From positions 1 through 64,000 of the forward strand of contig WSXZ01000015.1 in NCBI GenBank assembly GCA_009773555.1: a stretch of DNA of 64,000 nucleotides, given 5' to 3'. The notes under the pieces are model-generated. The model did no database searches. It saw nothing but the letters and a program-made list of their open reading frames with translations, and had not been told where the DNA came from. Position numbers and translations under genes: made by a program. This document shows, one piece after another, positions 35,538-43,935 of the stretch (its first letter is position 1; each line of letters opens with the position of its first letter). This stretch comes from Methylocystaceae bacterium. GTDB taxonomy: Bacteria > Pseudomonadota > Alphaproteobacteria > Rhizobiales > Beijerinckiaceae.

Positions 35538-36548
35538 TCAATACGCCAGTTCTCCGTGAACGCGGCGATACTCGCGATACCAGTCGACGAGCGCCGCGAC
35601 GCCGTCGTCGATCGACGTATGCGGCCGATAGCCCGTGAGGCGCTCTAAGAGATCGGCGCTCGCGAAAGTGCGCGGCACGTCTCCGGGCTGCATGTCGAGA
35701 TAGTTGCGCTTCGCCTTTTTTCCGAGAGCCCGTTCGATCGTCTCGATAAAATCGAGAAGCTGCACCGGCGCGCCGCGACCGATATTGACGATGCGATAGG
35801 GCGCCACGGGCGACACGCTATCGTCGCCTGAATCGCGCTGGGGAACGCAGTCGATCAACCGCACGACGCCTTCGACGAGATCTGCGACATAGGTGAAGTC
35901 GCGCGACATGTCGCCATGATTATAGATGTCGATGACGCGGTCGTTTTCGATCGCGTCGACGAATTTCAGCGGCGCCATGTCGGGTCGGCCCCACGGACCG
36001 TAAACGGTGAAGAAGCGAAACATCGTCGTCGGGATCGACCACAGATGCGCATAGGAATGCGCCATAGCTTCGCCGGCTTTCTTCGTCGCGGCGTATAGAG
36101 TCAAAGGGAAATCGGTTCGATCGCTCTCGTGAAATGGCACGGTAGGGCTCGCGCCATAGACCGAGCTCGTCGAGGCGAACAGAAAATGGCGCGGCTTCAG
36201 CAGTCGCGCGATCTCCATGACGTTGAAGGCGCCGACGAGATTGGCGTCGACATAGGCGCGCGGATTTTCCAGCGAGTAGCGCACGCCCGCCTGCGCGGCG
36301 AGATGGATGATGACGTCCGGCGCGGCCTGTTCGGCGGCGCGGGTCAGCGCCTCCATGTCCTCCAGCATGGCGATCGTGTCGCGATAGCCGTTGCTGCGCA
36401 GCAGAATGGCGCGCCGCGCCTCCTTGAGACCCGGATCGTAATAAGGCGTCATGCCGTCGTAGCCGTCGACGAGATGCCCGGCCTGTAACAGGCGCTTCGC
36501 CAAGTGGAAGCCGATGAAGCCTGCCGTGCCGGTCACGAAGACGCGCAT
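35538..36548 (-). CDS. NAD-dependent nucleotide-sugar epimerase (UDP-glucuronate 4-epimerase type)
   Basis: An extended SDR of 336 residues. The NAD motif is [14 protein letters not shown] (residues 7-20), catalytic Tyr152 and Lys156 are in [11 protein letters not shown], and the Ser/Thr in FASTSSVYG completes the triad. The segments [15 protein letters not shown] and [16 protein letters not shown] are typical of UDP-glucuronate epimerases (LpsL/Cap type), which make UDP-galacturonate for LPS or capsule. No other polysaccharide gene is nearby, so the pathway is unknown. The substrate is inferred from motif resemblance. Confidence 0.85.
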   Translation of the reverse strand: MRVFVTGTAGFIGFHLAKRLLQAGHLVDGYDGMTPYYDPGLKEARRAILLRSNGYRDTIAMLEDMEALTRAAEQAAPDVIIHLAAQAGVRYSLENPRAYVDANLVGAFNVMEIARLLKPRHFLFASTSSVYGASPTVPFHESDRTDFPLTLYAATKKAGEAMAHSYAHLWSIPTTMFRFFTVYGPWGRPDMAPLKFVDAIENDRVIDIYNHGDMSRDFTYVADLVEGVVRLIDCVPQRDSGDDSVSPVAPYRIVNIGRGAPVQLLDFIETIERALGKKAKRNYLDMQPGDVPRTFASADLLERLTGYRPHTSIDDGVAALVDWYREYRRVHGELAY

Positions 36549-36678
36549 GAGCCGCCATATTCCCGCGTGATGAAAGCTTCGCCGTCATGGGCGAAGGCGA
36601 CCGGCCTGTCAACGGGCCTGCGAGGCCTTCGTTTTCGCCGCCTCAAGCCATATGTTGGCGCAAAGAGGAGAATCCGTC

Positions 36679-37296
36679 ATGGTTGGCGGCGCCGATAAGC
36701 CAAGGACCATTCACCCGCTCTTCGTTCGGGTGACGCATTGGGTGAACGCTTTCGCGATCTTCGTCATGGTGCTGAGCGGCTGGCGCATTTACAATGCCTC
36801 GCCGCTCTTTGGCTTCGAATTTCCTAAGGATTTCACTCTGGGTGGTTGGCTCGCGGGCGCGCTCGCTTGGCATTTTGCCGCAATGTGGCTCCTGGCGCTC
36901 AACGGATTGGCTTATCTCGCTTACGGCTTGATTTCGGGCCACTTCCGAAAGAGCTTTCTGCCGATCTCGTTCGGCGGCGCGTTCGACGACGTATTGCTCG
37001 CGATGCGAGGTCTCCTCAATCATGCGCCCGGCCGCTACAACGCCGCTCAGCGCGTATTTTACGTTGGGGTCATTCTTGCCGTGATCGTCGCCATTCTGTC
37101 GGGCCTCGCCATTTGGAAGCCTGTGCAGCTTCAAACGCTGACGGCGTTGATGGGCGGCTATGAGGCGGCGCGCCGCGTGCATTTCTTCGCCATGGCCGCG
37201 ATCGTCGCTTTCCTGGTCATTCACATCGGACTCGCCGTGAGCGTCAAAGGCATTCTGGCGCCGATGTTCACCGGACGGGCGGAGGCGCCGCGATGA
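36679..37296 (+). CDS. Membrane di-heme cytochrome b (b561/thiosulfate-reductase type)
   Basis: 205 residues with four membrane segments, at about 20-40, 60-85, 120-145 and 170-190. Likely heme ligands are the His of VRVTHWVNAFA, the His of ALAWHFAAMW, the His of RRVHFFAM and the His of LVIHIGLAV, one pair on each side. An AGAGGAG ribosome site supports the start at 36679. The gene overlaps the molybdopterin protein by four bases, so the two should form a membrane-anchored oxidoreductase in which this subunit exchanges electrons with quinones. Confidence 0.85.
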   Translation: MVGGADKPRTIHPLFVRVTHWVNAFAIFVMVLSGWRIYNASPLFGFEFPKDFTLGGWLAGALAWHFAAMWLLALNGLAYLAYGLISGHFRKSFLPISFGGAFDDVLLAMRGLLNHAPGRYNAAQRVFYVGVILAVIVAILSGLAIWKPVQLQTLTALMGGYEAARRVHFFAMAAIVAFLVIHIGLAVSVKGILAPMFTGRAEAPR

Positions 37297-38033
37297 AGCC
37301 GCCCCGCAGCGAACGTCTTTCCGCCTTTCGGCCGCAGATCGCGCGGCTCGAGCGCCGTCTCTTTCTCAAGCAAGGCCTGTCGCTTGGCGCGCTGTCGCTG
37401 CTTTCGGGCTGCACCCTGAAAGACGACGACGCCGTCGATCGGCTGCTTATGACGATGTCGCGCTTCAACGATAAAATCCAGGCGGCGCTTTTCGATCCCG
37501 CGAAGCTCGCGCCGACCTATTCTCAGGCTGACGTCACGACGCCCTTCCCCTTCAACGCCTATTACGAAGAGAAGGATGTTCCCCTCATCGACGGCGAGAG
37601 CTATCGACTGCAGCTCTCCGGCCTCATCGCCGACAAACGGCCATGGAGCCTCGACGAATTGCGCGCGCTGCCGCAATCGAGCCAGATTACGCGACTCGTC
37701 TGCGTCGAGGGTTGGAGCGCGATTGGCCAATGGCGCGGCGTCGCCTTTCGCCATTTTCTCGAACAGGTCGGCGCCGACCTCACGGCGCGTTACGTCGGTT
37801 TCAAATGCGCCGACAAATATTACTCAAGCATCGACATGCCGAGCGCGCTGCATCCGCAAACGCTGCTCGCGCTCGATTTCACCGACGCCAAATATGGCTA
37901 TCCGCTGCGGCTGCGCCTTCCAACGAAACTCGGTTTCAAAAATCCGAAGTTCATCGGCGAGATCTTTGTGACGAATGACTACCCGGGCGGCTATTGGGAG
38001 GACAAAGGCTACAATTGGTTCAGTGGCTCTTAA
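37293..38033 (+). CDS. Exported molybdopterin-dependent oxidoreductase (sulfite-oxidase fold)
   Basis: 246 residues. The N-terminus carries a twin-arginine-like signal RRLFLKQGLSLGAL (Arg21-Arg22) followed by the lipobox LLSGC (Cys40), so it may be a Tat-exported lipoprotein. The molybdenum-binding Cys is Cys137 in RLVCVEGWSAIGQW, the sulfite oxidase/MsrP fold motif; KYYSSIDMPSAL and KLGFKNPKFIGEI also fit. It lacks a heme or Ig-like dimer domain. The substrate is unknown: sulfite, a sulfoxide or another small oxyanion is possible. Unlike E. coli MsrPQ, its membrane partner is a b561-like cytochrome. Confidence 0.85.
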   Translation: MKPPRSERLSAFRPQIARLERRLFLKQGLSLGALSLLSGCTLKDDDAVDRLLMTMSRFNDKIQAALFDPAKLAPTYSQADVTTPFPFNAYYEEKDVPLIDGESYRLQLSGLIADKRPWSLDELRALPQSSQITRLVCVEGWSAIGQWRGVAFRHFLEQVGADLTARYVGFKCADKYYSSIDMPSALHPQTLLALDFTDAKYGYPLRLRLPTKLGFKNPKFIGEIFVTNDYPGGYWEDKGYNWFSGS

Positions 38034-38045
38034 CCGGGCGCCCGG
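38034..38045. other. Palindrome directly after the molybdopterin gene
   Basis: CCGGGCGCCCGG begins at the base after the stop codon and is a perfect 12-base palindrome. No T run follows, so it may only protect the mRNA end. A related CCCGGGCGGG string recurs at 38098. Confidence 0.3.
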
Positions 38046-38145
38046 CAAGAAGATTCGTCTCGACTCTTTCTCGGCACTATATATGAGTGTCAGTCACGCC
38101 CGGGCGGGTAGATGAGTCGGCGCCGAGGCTTCAAGCGAGGCATAT

Positions 38146-38334
38146 ATGACCAATCGTCGACCCTCCGTTAATGGCATTCTCGCCGCCGTTCTGTCGGGCA
38201 GCATCATCCCCATTCATGGGGCTCTCGCGCAAAAGACGGCGCTTGCCGCGCCGAGCCCGATCGCGAGGCTGCCGGGGATTTGGCCGGTCAAGATTGAACC
38301 CGCGCCTGAAGAGGCGATAAAGCGCGAAGAATAG
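38146..38334 (+). CDS. Mini exported protein, paralogue A
   Basis: 62 residues starting MTNRRPSVNGILAAVLSGSI, with a GCGAGG ribosome site. The first 28 residues form a signal-peptide-like segment ending PIHGALA; the remaining 34 are polar and Pro-rich. Residues 2-28 are closely similar to those of the gene at 38603 (NGILAAVLS, a hydrophobic pair, PIHGALA), while the mature parts differ. A terminator follows at 38397. No family is known to me. That two neighbouring copies keep the same frame and leader argues that both are real genes. Confidence 0.65.
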   Translation: MTNRRPSVNGILAAVLSGSIIPIHGALAQKTALAAPSPIARLPGIWPVKIEPAPEEAIKREE

Positions 38335-38396
38335 GAAGCGCCCGACGGCGCTTTGATCGGCCCGCTGGACGTGACGCCATCGCAGGGGACCAATCT

Positions 38397-38428
38397 GCGC
38401 CGCCGAATTTTGGCGGCGCTTTCGATTT
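38397..38428 (+). terminator. Intrinsic terminator after mini-protein A
   Basis: GCGCCGCC (38397-38404), a seven-base loop GAATTTT, GGCGGCGC (38412-38419), then TTTCGATTT. A perfect eight-base stem with a T-rich tail on the plus strand, 62 bases after the stop of the mini-protein gene. Confidence 0.75.
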
Positions 38429-38530
38429 AAGAAATTATTCACCAGTCGGACGAACGACCTCAAACGGCGCGTTTTTGGTCATGAAATCATCGCAGCTCGG
38501 ACTTGGGCGGGACGCAACATCATCACGGTT

Positions 38531-38558
38531 GGCCCGCCTGATGACTGTGGGGCGGGCC
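38531..38558. other. Hairpin in the leader of mini-protein B
   Basis: GGCCCGCC (38531-38538) pairs with GGCGGGCC (38551-38558) around a 12-base loop TGATGACTGTGG. It lies 45 bases before the start codon. It could be a leader structure or a small repeat; no T run follows. Confidence 0.4.
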
Positions 38559-38602
38559 GGTTGATTCGGCGGGGGCTCTCACTTCGAGGGGACCAACCAG
38601 TG

Positions 38603-38818
38603 ATGAATCAGCGACCCTGCGTGAACGGCATATTGGCTGCCGTGCTATCGGCGAGCTTCCTTCCCATTCACGGCGCGCTTGCCAAGGAAGACAGATCCGC
38701 GAACGCGCCCGGCGCCGCGAAACATGCCGCGAAGAAGCCGGCGAAGCCGCCAGCGCCGAAGCAGGACGCGAGCAAACCGACGCCGGACGACCAGGGAGGC
38801 GTGGGCGACAAGCAGTAG
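38603..38818 (+). CDS. Mini exported protein, paralogue B
   Basis: 71 residues starting MNQRPCVNGILAAVLSASFL, then PIHGALA and a Lys/Pro/Ala-rich tail (KHAAKKPAKPPAPKQ) ending GGVGDKQ. The leader matches paralogue A at most positions, but the tail does not. The DNA just upstream is also alike: both have GATTCGG- or GAGTCGG-type sequence and a C/G-rich block before the gene, here with a GGCCCGCC/GGCGGGCC hairpin at 38531-38558. The ATG at 38603 was chosen by matching paralogue A; the ribosome site is not ideal. Function unknown. Confidence 0.6.
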   Translation: MNQRPCVNGILAAVLSASFLPIHGALAKEDRSANAPGAAKHAAKKPAKPPAPKQDASKPTPDDQGGVGDKQ

Positions 38819-38839
38819 CGGGCGTCCGCGCGCACATCG

Positions 38840-39580
38840 CTAATAATCGACAGCAACAAGGTAAAGACCGTGCGGCGGCGCGACTTGTCCGCAGCGCGCA
38901 CGGTCTTTCGCCAAGAGCGCCAGCGCCAGATCCTCGACGCGCCACTTGCCGCTGCCGACATGCTCCAGCGAGCCGGCCATGGAGCGCACCTGATTATGCA
39001 GGAAGGAGCGCGCGGAAGCGACGATCTCGATGCGCTCGCCGTCGCGGCGCACGTCGAGACGCTCGAGGGTGCGCATCGGCGAATTCGCCTGGCATTCCGA
39101 GGCGCGAAAGGTCGTGAAGTCGTGACGGCCAACGAGAGATTGCGCCGCTTCATGCATGGCTTGCGCATCGAGCGGCCGCTTGACGTGCCAGGCGCGGCCG
39201 AGGTTCAGCGCCAAAGGCGCGCGGCGATTGTCGATGACATAGAGATAATGGCGGCGGATCGCGGAAAAGCGCGCCTCGAATTCCTCGCCGACCGCGCGCG
39301 CCGCGAGCACCGCGATCGGATTCGGCTTTAGATGCGCATTGATCGCGTCGCGCAGCCGATCGACGCGCCAATCGCGCGCAAGATCGATATGCGCAATCTG
39401 CCCCAGCGCGTGCACGCCGGCGTCGGTGCGGCCCGCGCCATGAACGACGGCGCGCACGCCGCCATTGAGTGCGGCGACGGCCTCTTCGAGGCGTTGCTGC
39501 ACCGAAACGCCATTCGCCTGCCGCTGCCAGCCGACGTAAGGCGCACCGTCATATTCGATCGTCAGCGCGAAGCGGGGCAC
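38840..39580 (-). CDS. truA: tRNA pseudouridine synthase A
   Basis: Makes pseudouridine at positions 38-40 of the tRNA anticodon arm. 246 residues. The catalytic Asp is in the motif [14 protein letters not shown]; the N-terminal [12 protein letters not shown] and the C-terminal [19 protein letters not shown] are the other family blocks. In many rhizobia truA directly follows def and fmt; here an MNT/HEPN pair lies between fmt and truA. Confidence 0.97.
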   Translation of the reverse strand: MPRFALTIEYDGAPYVGWQRQANGVSVQQRLEEAVAALNGGVRAVVHGAGRTDAGVHALGQIAHIDLARDWRVDRLRDAINAHLKPNPIAVLAARAVGEEFEARFSAIRRHYLYVIDNRRAPLALNLGRAWHVKRPLDAQAMHEAAQSLVGRHDFTTFRASECQANSPMRTLERLDVRRDGERIEIVASARSFLHNQVRSMAGSLEHVGSGKWRVEDLALALLAKDRARCGQVAPPHGLYLVAVDY

Positions 39581-39640
39581 GGCGAGGTATTGGAGCCTGT
39601 TTCGGATTTGTGGTTTTTCATGAGCGAACGCCCAGTACCT

Positions 39641-40036
39641 TTACCCGTGGAGCTCTAGCAAACGCGAAACGTCCGCAACAAATTGCGCAGCGCTCTCGAT
39701 CGCTTGATCGGCCTCAGATAGGCTGACGCCCGCGTCGTCGCCAATTGCATAGTCGGCCGTGGCCTTGAGATTGTATGCGCGCGCCAAAAAAGCGGCGAAC
39801 CCTCTATCGATGCGCCGGTCTTCCTTGGCGAGGCGCGCGAATTCGCTGCGAACGCCATTGTGACTTTTCGCGGCCTTGCCCGTTTGTTCGAAAATAAATA
39901 CCTGCGCAGCATGATATGCGGCGTGATAAGCAGCTCGACCTGCCGCCTCGGCAAGGTCGTTGGCGAGGACGATCCGGGCCTCCTTTAAGGCCTGTTGCGC
40001 TTTGGCAAGATACGCGAAAGTTTCGGGCTGCGTCAC
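39641..40036 (-). CDS. HEPN-domain protein (toxin of an MNT/HEPN pair)
   Basis: 131 residues, all helical, matching the PF05168-type HEPN domain: YLAKAQQALKEARIVL at the start, then RAAYHAAYHAAQVFIFEQTG and KSHNGVRSEFARL. In MNT/HEPN toxin-antitoxin pairs (type VII) the HEPN protein is an RNase and the partner nucleotidyltransferase silences it by adding AMP to a Tyr. No textbook RxxxxH is obvious, but the KSHNGV block is the subgroup's equivalent conserved site. It overlaps the MNT gene by four bases. Confidence 0.82.
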   Translation of the reverse strand: MTQPETFAYLAKAQQALKEARIVLANDLAEAAGRAAYHAAYHAAQVFIFEQTGKAAKSHNGVRSEFARLAKEDRRIDRGFAAFLARAYNLKATADYAIGDDAGVSLSEADQAIESAAQFVADVSRLLELHG

Positions 40037-40356
40037 AGATCGACGCCATCGCGCCGAAGCTCCTGCATGAGCGGCGTGCGAGCGCCGTAGGCTCCGGCGG
40101 AAAAGGGCAGCGCATTGATGACGGCGCCGGTGTCATAAAGAATGTCGGTCTCGATTTCGGCGAGGCGCCCGCTTTCTTGCCAGAAGCTCTCCTGCTCTCT
40201 CAGGAAAACCGCGATATCGTAATCAGAATCAGGCCGCGCGTCACCGCGCGCCCGCGAGCCGAACAAAATCGCGCGTTCCAACCGCTCGCCATAGGTCCGG
40301 GCGAGCGCGGCGCGGAATCGTGCGAGAATGGGATCGGCAAGCGCCGGCTTGGTCAT
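40033..40356 (-). CDS. Minimal nucleotidyltransferase (MNT antitoxin)
   Basis: 107 residues with the pol-beta-type nucleotidyltransferase motif GSRARGDARPDSDYD (Gly33-Ser34 and the metal-binding Asp45 and Asp47); a third Asp lies further on, probably in ETDILYD. It is upstream of, and overlaps by four bases, the HEPN gene, the normal order for this module. It is predicted to inactivate the HEPN protein by nucleotide transfer. The pair lies between fmt and truA on the same strand and may share their transcript. Confidence 0.85.
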   Translation of the reverse strand: MTKPALADPILARFRAALARTYGERLERAILFGSRARGDARPDSDYDIAVFLREQESFWQESGRLAEIETDILYDTGAVINALPFSAGAYGARTPLMQELRRDGVDL

Positions 40357-40432
40357 GCGTGGAGCCTGCCATAATCACACTGAATTTCACACCGGATTTC
40401 TGCGGCAGTCGATCGATGAGCATGCAGGCGCA

Positions 40433-41389
40433 CTAGGGGACGTCTCCTTCGCCCTGAGCGCGAGCGACCAGCACAGAGCCAGGCCCGAGTTTTCTTCCGC
40501 GCAAAAACTCCTCAATCCCCATCTCGCCCTTGCCGGCGCGTTGCACGCGCAGCAGCCGCAGCGCGCCCGCGCCGCAGGCGATGAGCCCGGCGTCGTCGAG
40601 CGCGGCGCCCGGCGCTCCCTTCCCTTCCTCCACGCGTGCGCGCAAAACCTTCACGCGCTCGAAGCCGTGGCCGAGATCGGCTTCGAAAAAAGCGCCCGGA
40701 AAGGGCGAGAGGCCGCGAACGAGATCATGGAGGTCTTGCGCCGATCGGCGCCAATCGATCCGCGCTTCAGCCTTCTCGATCTTTTGCGCATAGCAGGCGC
40801 CGGCTTCGGCCTGCGGCGTGAAGCGCAGTTCGCCTTTCGCCAGCAGATCGAGCGCGTCGGCCATCAGCGGCGCGCCGAGCTCGGCGAGTCGGTCGTGCAG
40901 CTCGCCCGCCGTCATCTCGGCGCCGATCGGGGTTTTCGCCGTCAAGGCGACGGGGCCGGTGTCGAGACCGGCCTCCATCCTCATCACCATGACGCCGCTC
41001 TCGGCGTCGCCCGCCATGATCGCGCGCTGAATGGGCGCCGCGCCGCGCCAACGCGGCAACAGCGACCCATGCAGGTTGAGGCAGCCGTATCGCGGCGCGT
41101 CGAGGATCGGCTGGGGCAGCAGCAGACCGTAGGCGGCGACGACGGCGACGTCGGCGTCAAGCGCGGCGAAATCCGCCTGCGCGTCGGCGTTCTTCAGGCT
41201 TTTCGGCGAACGAACGGGAAGTCCAAGGCTCTCCGCCAAACGGTGGACGGCGGACTTCTTTTCCGCCATGCCGCGTCCGGCCGGTCGCGGCGGCTGCGTG
41301 TAAACCGCCGCGATCTCATGGCCAAGAGAAATGATTTCCCTGAGCAGATGGGCTGCGAAGTCCGGCGTGCCCATGAAGACGACGCGCAT
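40433..41389 (-). CDS. fmt: Methionyl-tRNA formyltransferase
   Basis: Formylates initiator Met-tRNA using 10-formyl-tetrahydrofolate. 318 residues from the ATG at 41389 (MRVVFMGTPDFA); a longer frame would use TTG. The folate-site motif is NLHGSLLPRWRGAAPIQRAI, with the catalytic Asn/His/Asp trio visible as NLHGS and later ESGVMVMRMEAGLDTG. The C-terminal tRNA-binding domain follows from about 205. It starts 15 bases after def. Confidence 0.97.
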   Translation of the reverse strand: MRVVFMGTPDFAAHLLREIISLGHEIAAVYTQPPRPAGRGMAEKKSAVHRLAESLGLPVRSPKSLKNADAQADFAALDADVAVVAAYGLLLPQPILDAPRYGCLNLHGSLLPRWRGAAPIQRAIMAGDAESGVMVMRMEAGLDTGPVALTAKTPIGAEMTAGELHDRLAELGAPLMADALDLLAKGELRFTPQAEAGACYAQKIEKAEARIDWRRSAQDLHDLVRGLSPFPGAFFEADLGHGFERVKVLRARVEEGKGAPGAALDDAGLIACGAGALRLLRVQRAGKGEMGIEEFLRGRKLGPGSVLVARAQGEGDVP

Positions 41390-41404
41390 TCTGTCGCGCA
41401 ATCG

Positions 41405-41971
41405 TCAGGCTCCGGCTTGTTCCGACTGACGCTCCGTGGCGGCGCGATGCTGGGCGGCGATCTCGTCGTGGCGCGCCGCCTTGTTGAACTTCTTGACCAC
41501 GCGCTCGCGCTTTAAGCGCGACAGATGGTCGATGAAGAGCCCGCCTTCGAGGTGATCCAGCTCATGCTGCACCACGGTCGCGAGCAGGCCTTCGGCGTCG
41601 AATTCCTGGACCGCGCCGTCCCGGTCGAGATGGCGCAGGCGCACCCGGGCCGGCCGTTTCACGTCCTCGAAATAGTCGGGCACGGACAGGCAGCCCTCCT
41701 GATAGATGCTTAATTCCTCAGAGGCCCAGATGATTTCCGGGTTGATGAGGAAGAGCGGCGAGCGCGTCTCCTCGGTCTTGCCCGTGTCGACGACGACGAT
41801 GCGCTTGGCCACCGCGACCTGGATCGCCGCGAGGCCGACGCCGGGCGCCTCGTACATGGTCTCCAGCATGTCGTCGAGCAGACGCCGCACCTCCGCGTCG
41901 ACACGGTCGACAGGTTCGGAAATCTTTCGCAGCAGCGGATCTGGAAGGGTGATGATGGGCAGAATGGCCAT
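41405..41971 (-). CDS. def: Peptide deformylase
   Basis: Removes the formyl group from nascent proteins; a metalloenzyme of 188 residues. All three motifs are intact: GVGLAA (residues 44-49), EGCLS (92-96) and QHELDH (135-140), which supply the Cys and two His metal ligands and the catalytic Glu. The start at 41971 was chosen over an upstream frame of 46 codons with no ribosome site. The C-terminus has an Arg/Gln-rich tail. First gene of the def-fmt unit. Confidence 0.97.
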   Translation of the reverse strand: MAILPIITLPDPLLRKISEPVDRVDAEVRRLLDDMLETMYEAPGVGLAAIQVAVAKRIVVVDTGKTEETRSPLFLINPEIIWASEELSIYQEGCLSVPDYFEDVKRPARVRLRHLDRDGAVQEFDAEGLLATVVQHELDHLEGGLFIDHLSRLKRERVVKKFNKAARHDEIAAQHRAATERQSEQAGA

Positions 41972-42159
41972 TGTGTTTCGCCGTGGCTCTTTGCGTTTCC
42001 GTGGCTCTTCGCGTTTCCATGAGATAGGCGCGACCGGCGCGTCCGTCAAATCGAAAGGGCGCCGCGCGTCTTTGCCTCGGCGCCAAAGGCGGCTAACATG
42101 CACGGGCAAGAAATAATCGCCGCCGCGCGAAGCGGCGCGGCGCCTGGAGAGCGCGCGCC

Positions 42160-42720
42160 ATGTCTTTGCTGATATTTCTGGGCCTCGTCGCCGCCGTCGC
42201 CTTCTGGCTGGTCAGCGTTTACAACGGCCTCGTGTCGTTGCGCCAGCGCGGCAAGCAGGCCTTTTCCGACGTCAATGTGCAGCTCAAGCAGCGTCACGAC
42301 CTCGTGCCCAATCTGGTCGAGACGGTGAAGGGCTACGCCACCCATGAGAAAAGCACGCTGGATGACGTGGTCAAGGCGCGCAACGCCGCGGTGACCGCGC
42401 AAGGCCCGGCGCAGATAGGGGCGGCCGAGGGCGCGCTGACCGGCGCGCTTTCGCGGCTGATCGCGCTGTCGGAAGCCTATCCGGATCTGAAGGCGAACCA
42501 GAACTTCCAACAGCTGCAGAGCGAGCTGTCTGACATCGAAAACAAGATTTCGGCGGCGCGGCGCTTCCTCAACAATACCGTCGCCGAATACAACGCCACG
42601 CGGGAGGGCTTTCCCGGTTTCCTGATCGCGCAGCGCTTCGGCTTCGAGCCGCTTGACTATTTCGAGCTGGACGAAGCGCAGCAGAAGGCCGTCGAAACCC
42701 CGCCGAAGGTGGAGTTCTAA
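42160..42720 (+). CDS. LemA family membrane protein
   Basis: 186 residues. A single N-terminal membrane segment (LLIFLGLVAAVAFWLVSVYN) leads to a long helical coiled domain: NLVETVKGYATHEK, LIALSEAYPDLKANQNFQQL and the end FGFEPLDYFE are all standard LemA blocks. The function is not established; LemA genes often neighbour M48 proteases or TPM-domain genes, and here an M48 protease gene follows 96 bases downstream. Confidence 0.92.
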   Translation: MSLLIFLGLVAAVAFWLVSVYNGLVSLRQRGKQAFSDVNVQLKQRHDLVPNLVETVKGYATHEKSTLDDVVKARNAAVTAQGPAQIGAAEGALTGALSRLIALSEAYPDLKANQNFQQLQSELSDIENKISAARRFLNNTVAEYNATREGFPGFLIAQRFGFEPLDYFELDEAQQKAVETPPKVEF

Positions 42721-42747
42721 GGGTTCTCAACGTGACTATCGTTGGCG

Positions 42748-42770
42748 CCTTCTCCCGCAAGGGGAGAAGG
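42748..42770. repeat. Palindromic repeat (family B) between lemA and the protease gene
   Basis: CCTTCTCCC (42748-42756), loop GCAAG, GGGAGAAGG (42762-42770), a nine-base stem. The same core with minor changes occurs at 29866. It lies in the leader of the M48 gene, 47 bases before its start. Confidence 0.65.
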
Positions 42771-42816
42771 TGGGCCCCTAAATCCTCGCGACGCGCCGGC
42801 AAAGCAAGGCCATTCG

Positions 42817-43935
42817 ATGTTCAAAGCCTACGGCCTTTATTCCTACATTCGCGCCAACGAACTGCGCTCGGCCTTCCTGCTCGCCGGCTTCGTCGTTCTG
42901 CTTCTGGCGCTGATGTTCTCCTTCGCGCTGCTGATCGAGGCGATGAGCGCGCGGCCCGGCGCGCCTTTCGATTACATCCTGGCGCTTGCGATTGATGATT
43001 TGAAACGCGGCTGGCCGATCGGCGTCGTCGCGGCGGGCGTCTGGTTCGTCATCGCCTATCTCTTCCATCAGAAGATGATCGACTTCGCCACCGGGGCCGC
43101 GAACGTGTCGCGCGCCGAATCGCCGCGCGTATACAATCTGCTCGAAAATCTCTGCATCTCCCGCGGCGTGCCGATTCCCGCTCTGCAGCTCATCGAGAGC
43201 GACGCCCTCAACGCCTACGCTTCCGGGCTCAAAGAGGGACAGTACAAGATCGCGGTGACTCGCGGTCTGACGCGGTATCTGACCGACGCCGAGCTCGAGG
43301 CGGTCCTCGCGCATGAATTGACCCATATTCGCAACCGCGACGTTCAGCTTCTCGTGATCGCCGTGATCTTCGCCGGCATTTTCGCCTTCGTCGCGGATCT
43401 GACGATCCGCCGCTGGGATTTTCCTTTCGGCTTCTCGCCGCATCGCCCCGAAAGCGACAATGGCCGAAGAGGCAATGGCGGCGCGGCGCTCGCCATTCTC
43501 ATCGCCCTGTTCATCATCGCGCTGAGTTGGGGCGCCTCCGTGCTGATCCGCTTCGCGCTGTCGCGCTCGCGCGAATTCCTCGCCGACGCCGGCAGCGTCG
43601 AACTGACGAAGAACCCCGACGCGATGATCTCGGCGCTGCGCAAGATCGAAGCGCATGCGGCGATTCCGAACATGCCCTCACGCATGCAGTATTTCTTCAT
43701 CGAATCGCCGGCGCTGCATCCGGAGTTCGGCTGGCTTGCGACGCATCCGAGCGTCGACGCGCGTGTCGCGGCCCTCGTCAAATTCGGCGGCGGCCGGGAC
43801 GTGTCGGTCGCGGCTTTAGGAGAACAACGCGAGGCGATCGATGCGCCGCGCGAGGACGAGGCCGCCTTCCTGCCCAGGGACGGACGCCATCCGCTCTGGC
43901 CGCCGCGCGGTCCTTGGGGCAGCGCCAGGCGCTGA
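42817..43935 (+). CDS. M48-family membrane metalloprotease (HtpX-like)
   Basis: 372 residues. Two membrane segments at about 18-42 and 65-83, the zinc motif HELTH (His166, Glu167, His170), and two more hydrophobic segments after it (about 178-195 and 225-250). The third zinc ligand is the Glu of SRSREFLADAGSVEL. HtpX-type proteases degrade damaged inner-membrane proteins. The C-terminal 80 residues are a cytoplasmic extension ending PLWPPRGPWGSARR. The start at 42817 gives MFKAYGLYSYIRANE, which fits LemA-linked M48 proteins. Likely co-transcribed with lemA. Confidence 0.9.
   Translation: MFKAYGLYSYIRANELRSAFLLAGFVVLLLALMFSFALLIEAMSARPGAPFDYILALAIDDLKRGWPIGVVAAGVWFVIAYLFHQKMIDFATGAANVSRAESPRVYNLLENLCISRGVPIPALQLIESDALNAYASGLKEGQYKIAVTRGLTRYLTDAELEAVLAHELTHIRNRDVQLLVIAVIFAGIFAFVADLTIRRWDFPFGFSPHRPESDNGRRGNGGAALAILIALFIIALSWGASVLIRFALSRSREFLADAGSVELTKNPDAMISALRKIEAHAAIPNMPSRMQYFFIESPALHPEFGWLATHPSVDARVAALVKFGGGRDVSVAALGEQREAIDAPREDEAAFLPRDGRHPLWPPRGPWGSARR

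Noticed and set aside
38131..38463. Minus-strand ORF of 110 codons across mini-protein A
   Set aside because: It runs antisense through the mini-protein and its terminator; the plus-strand paralogue at 38603 supports the plus-strand frame instead.
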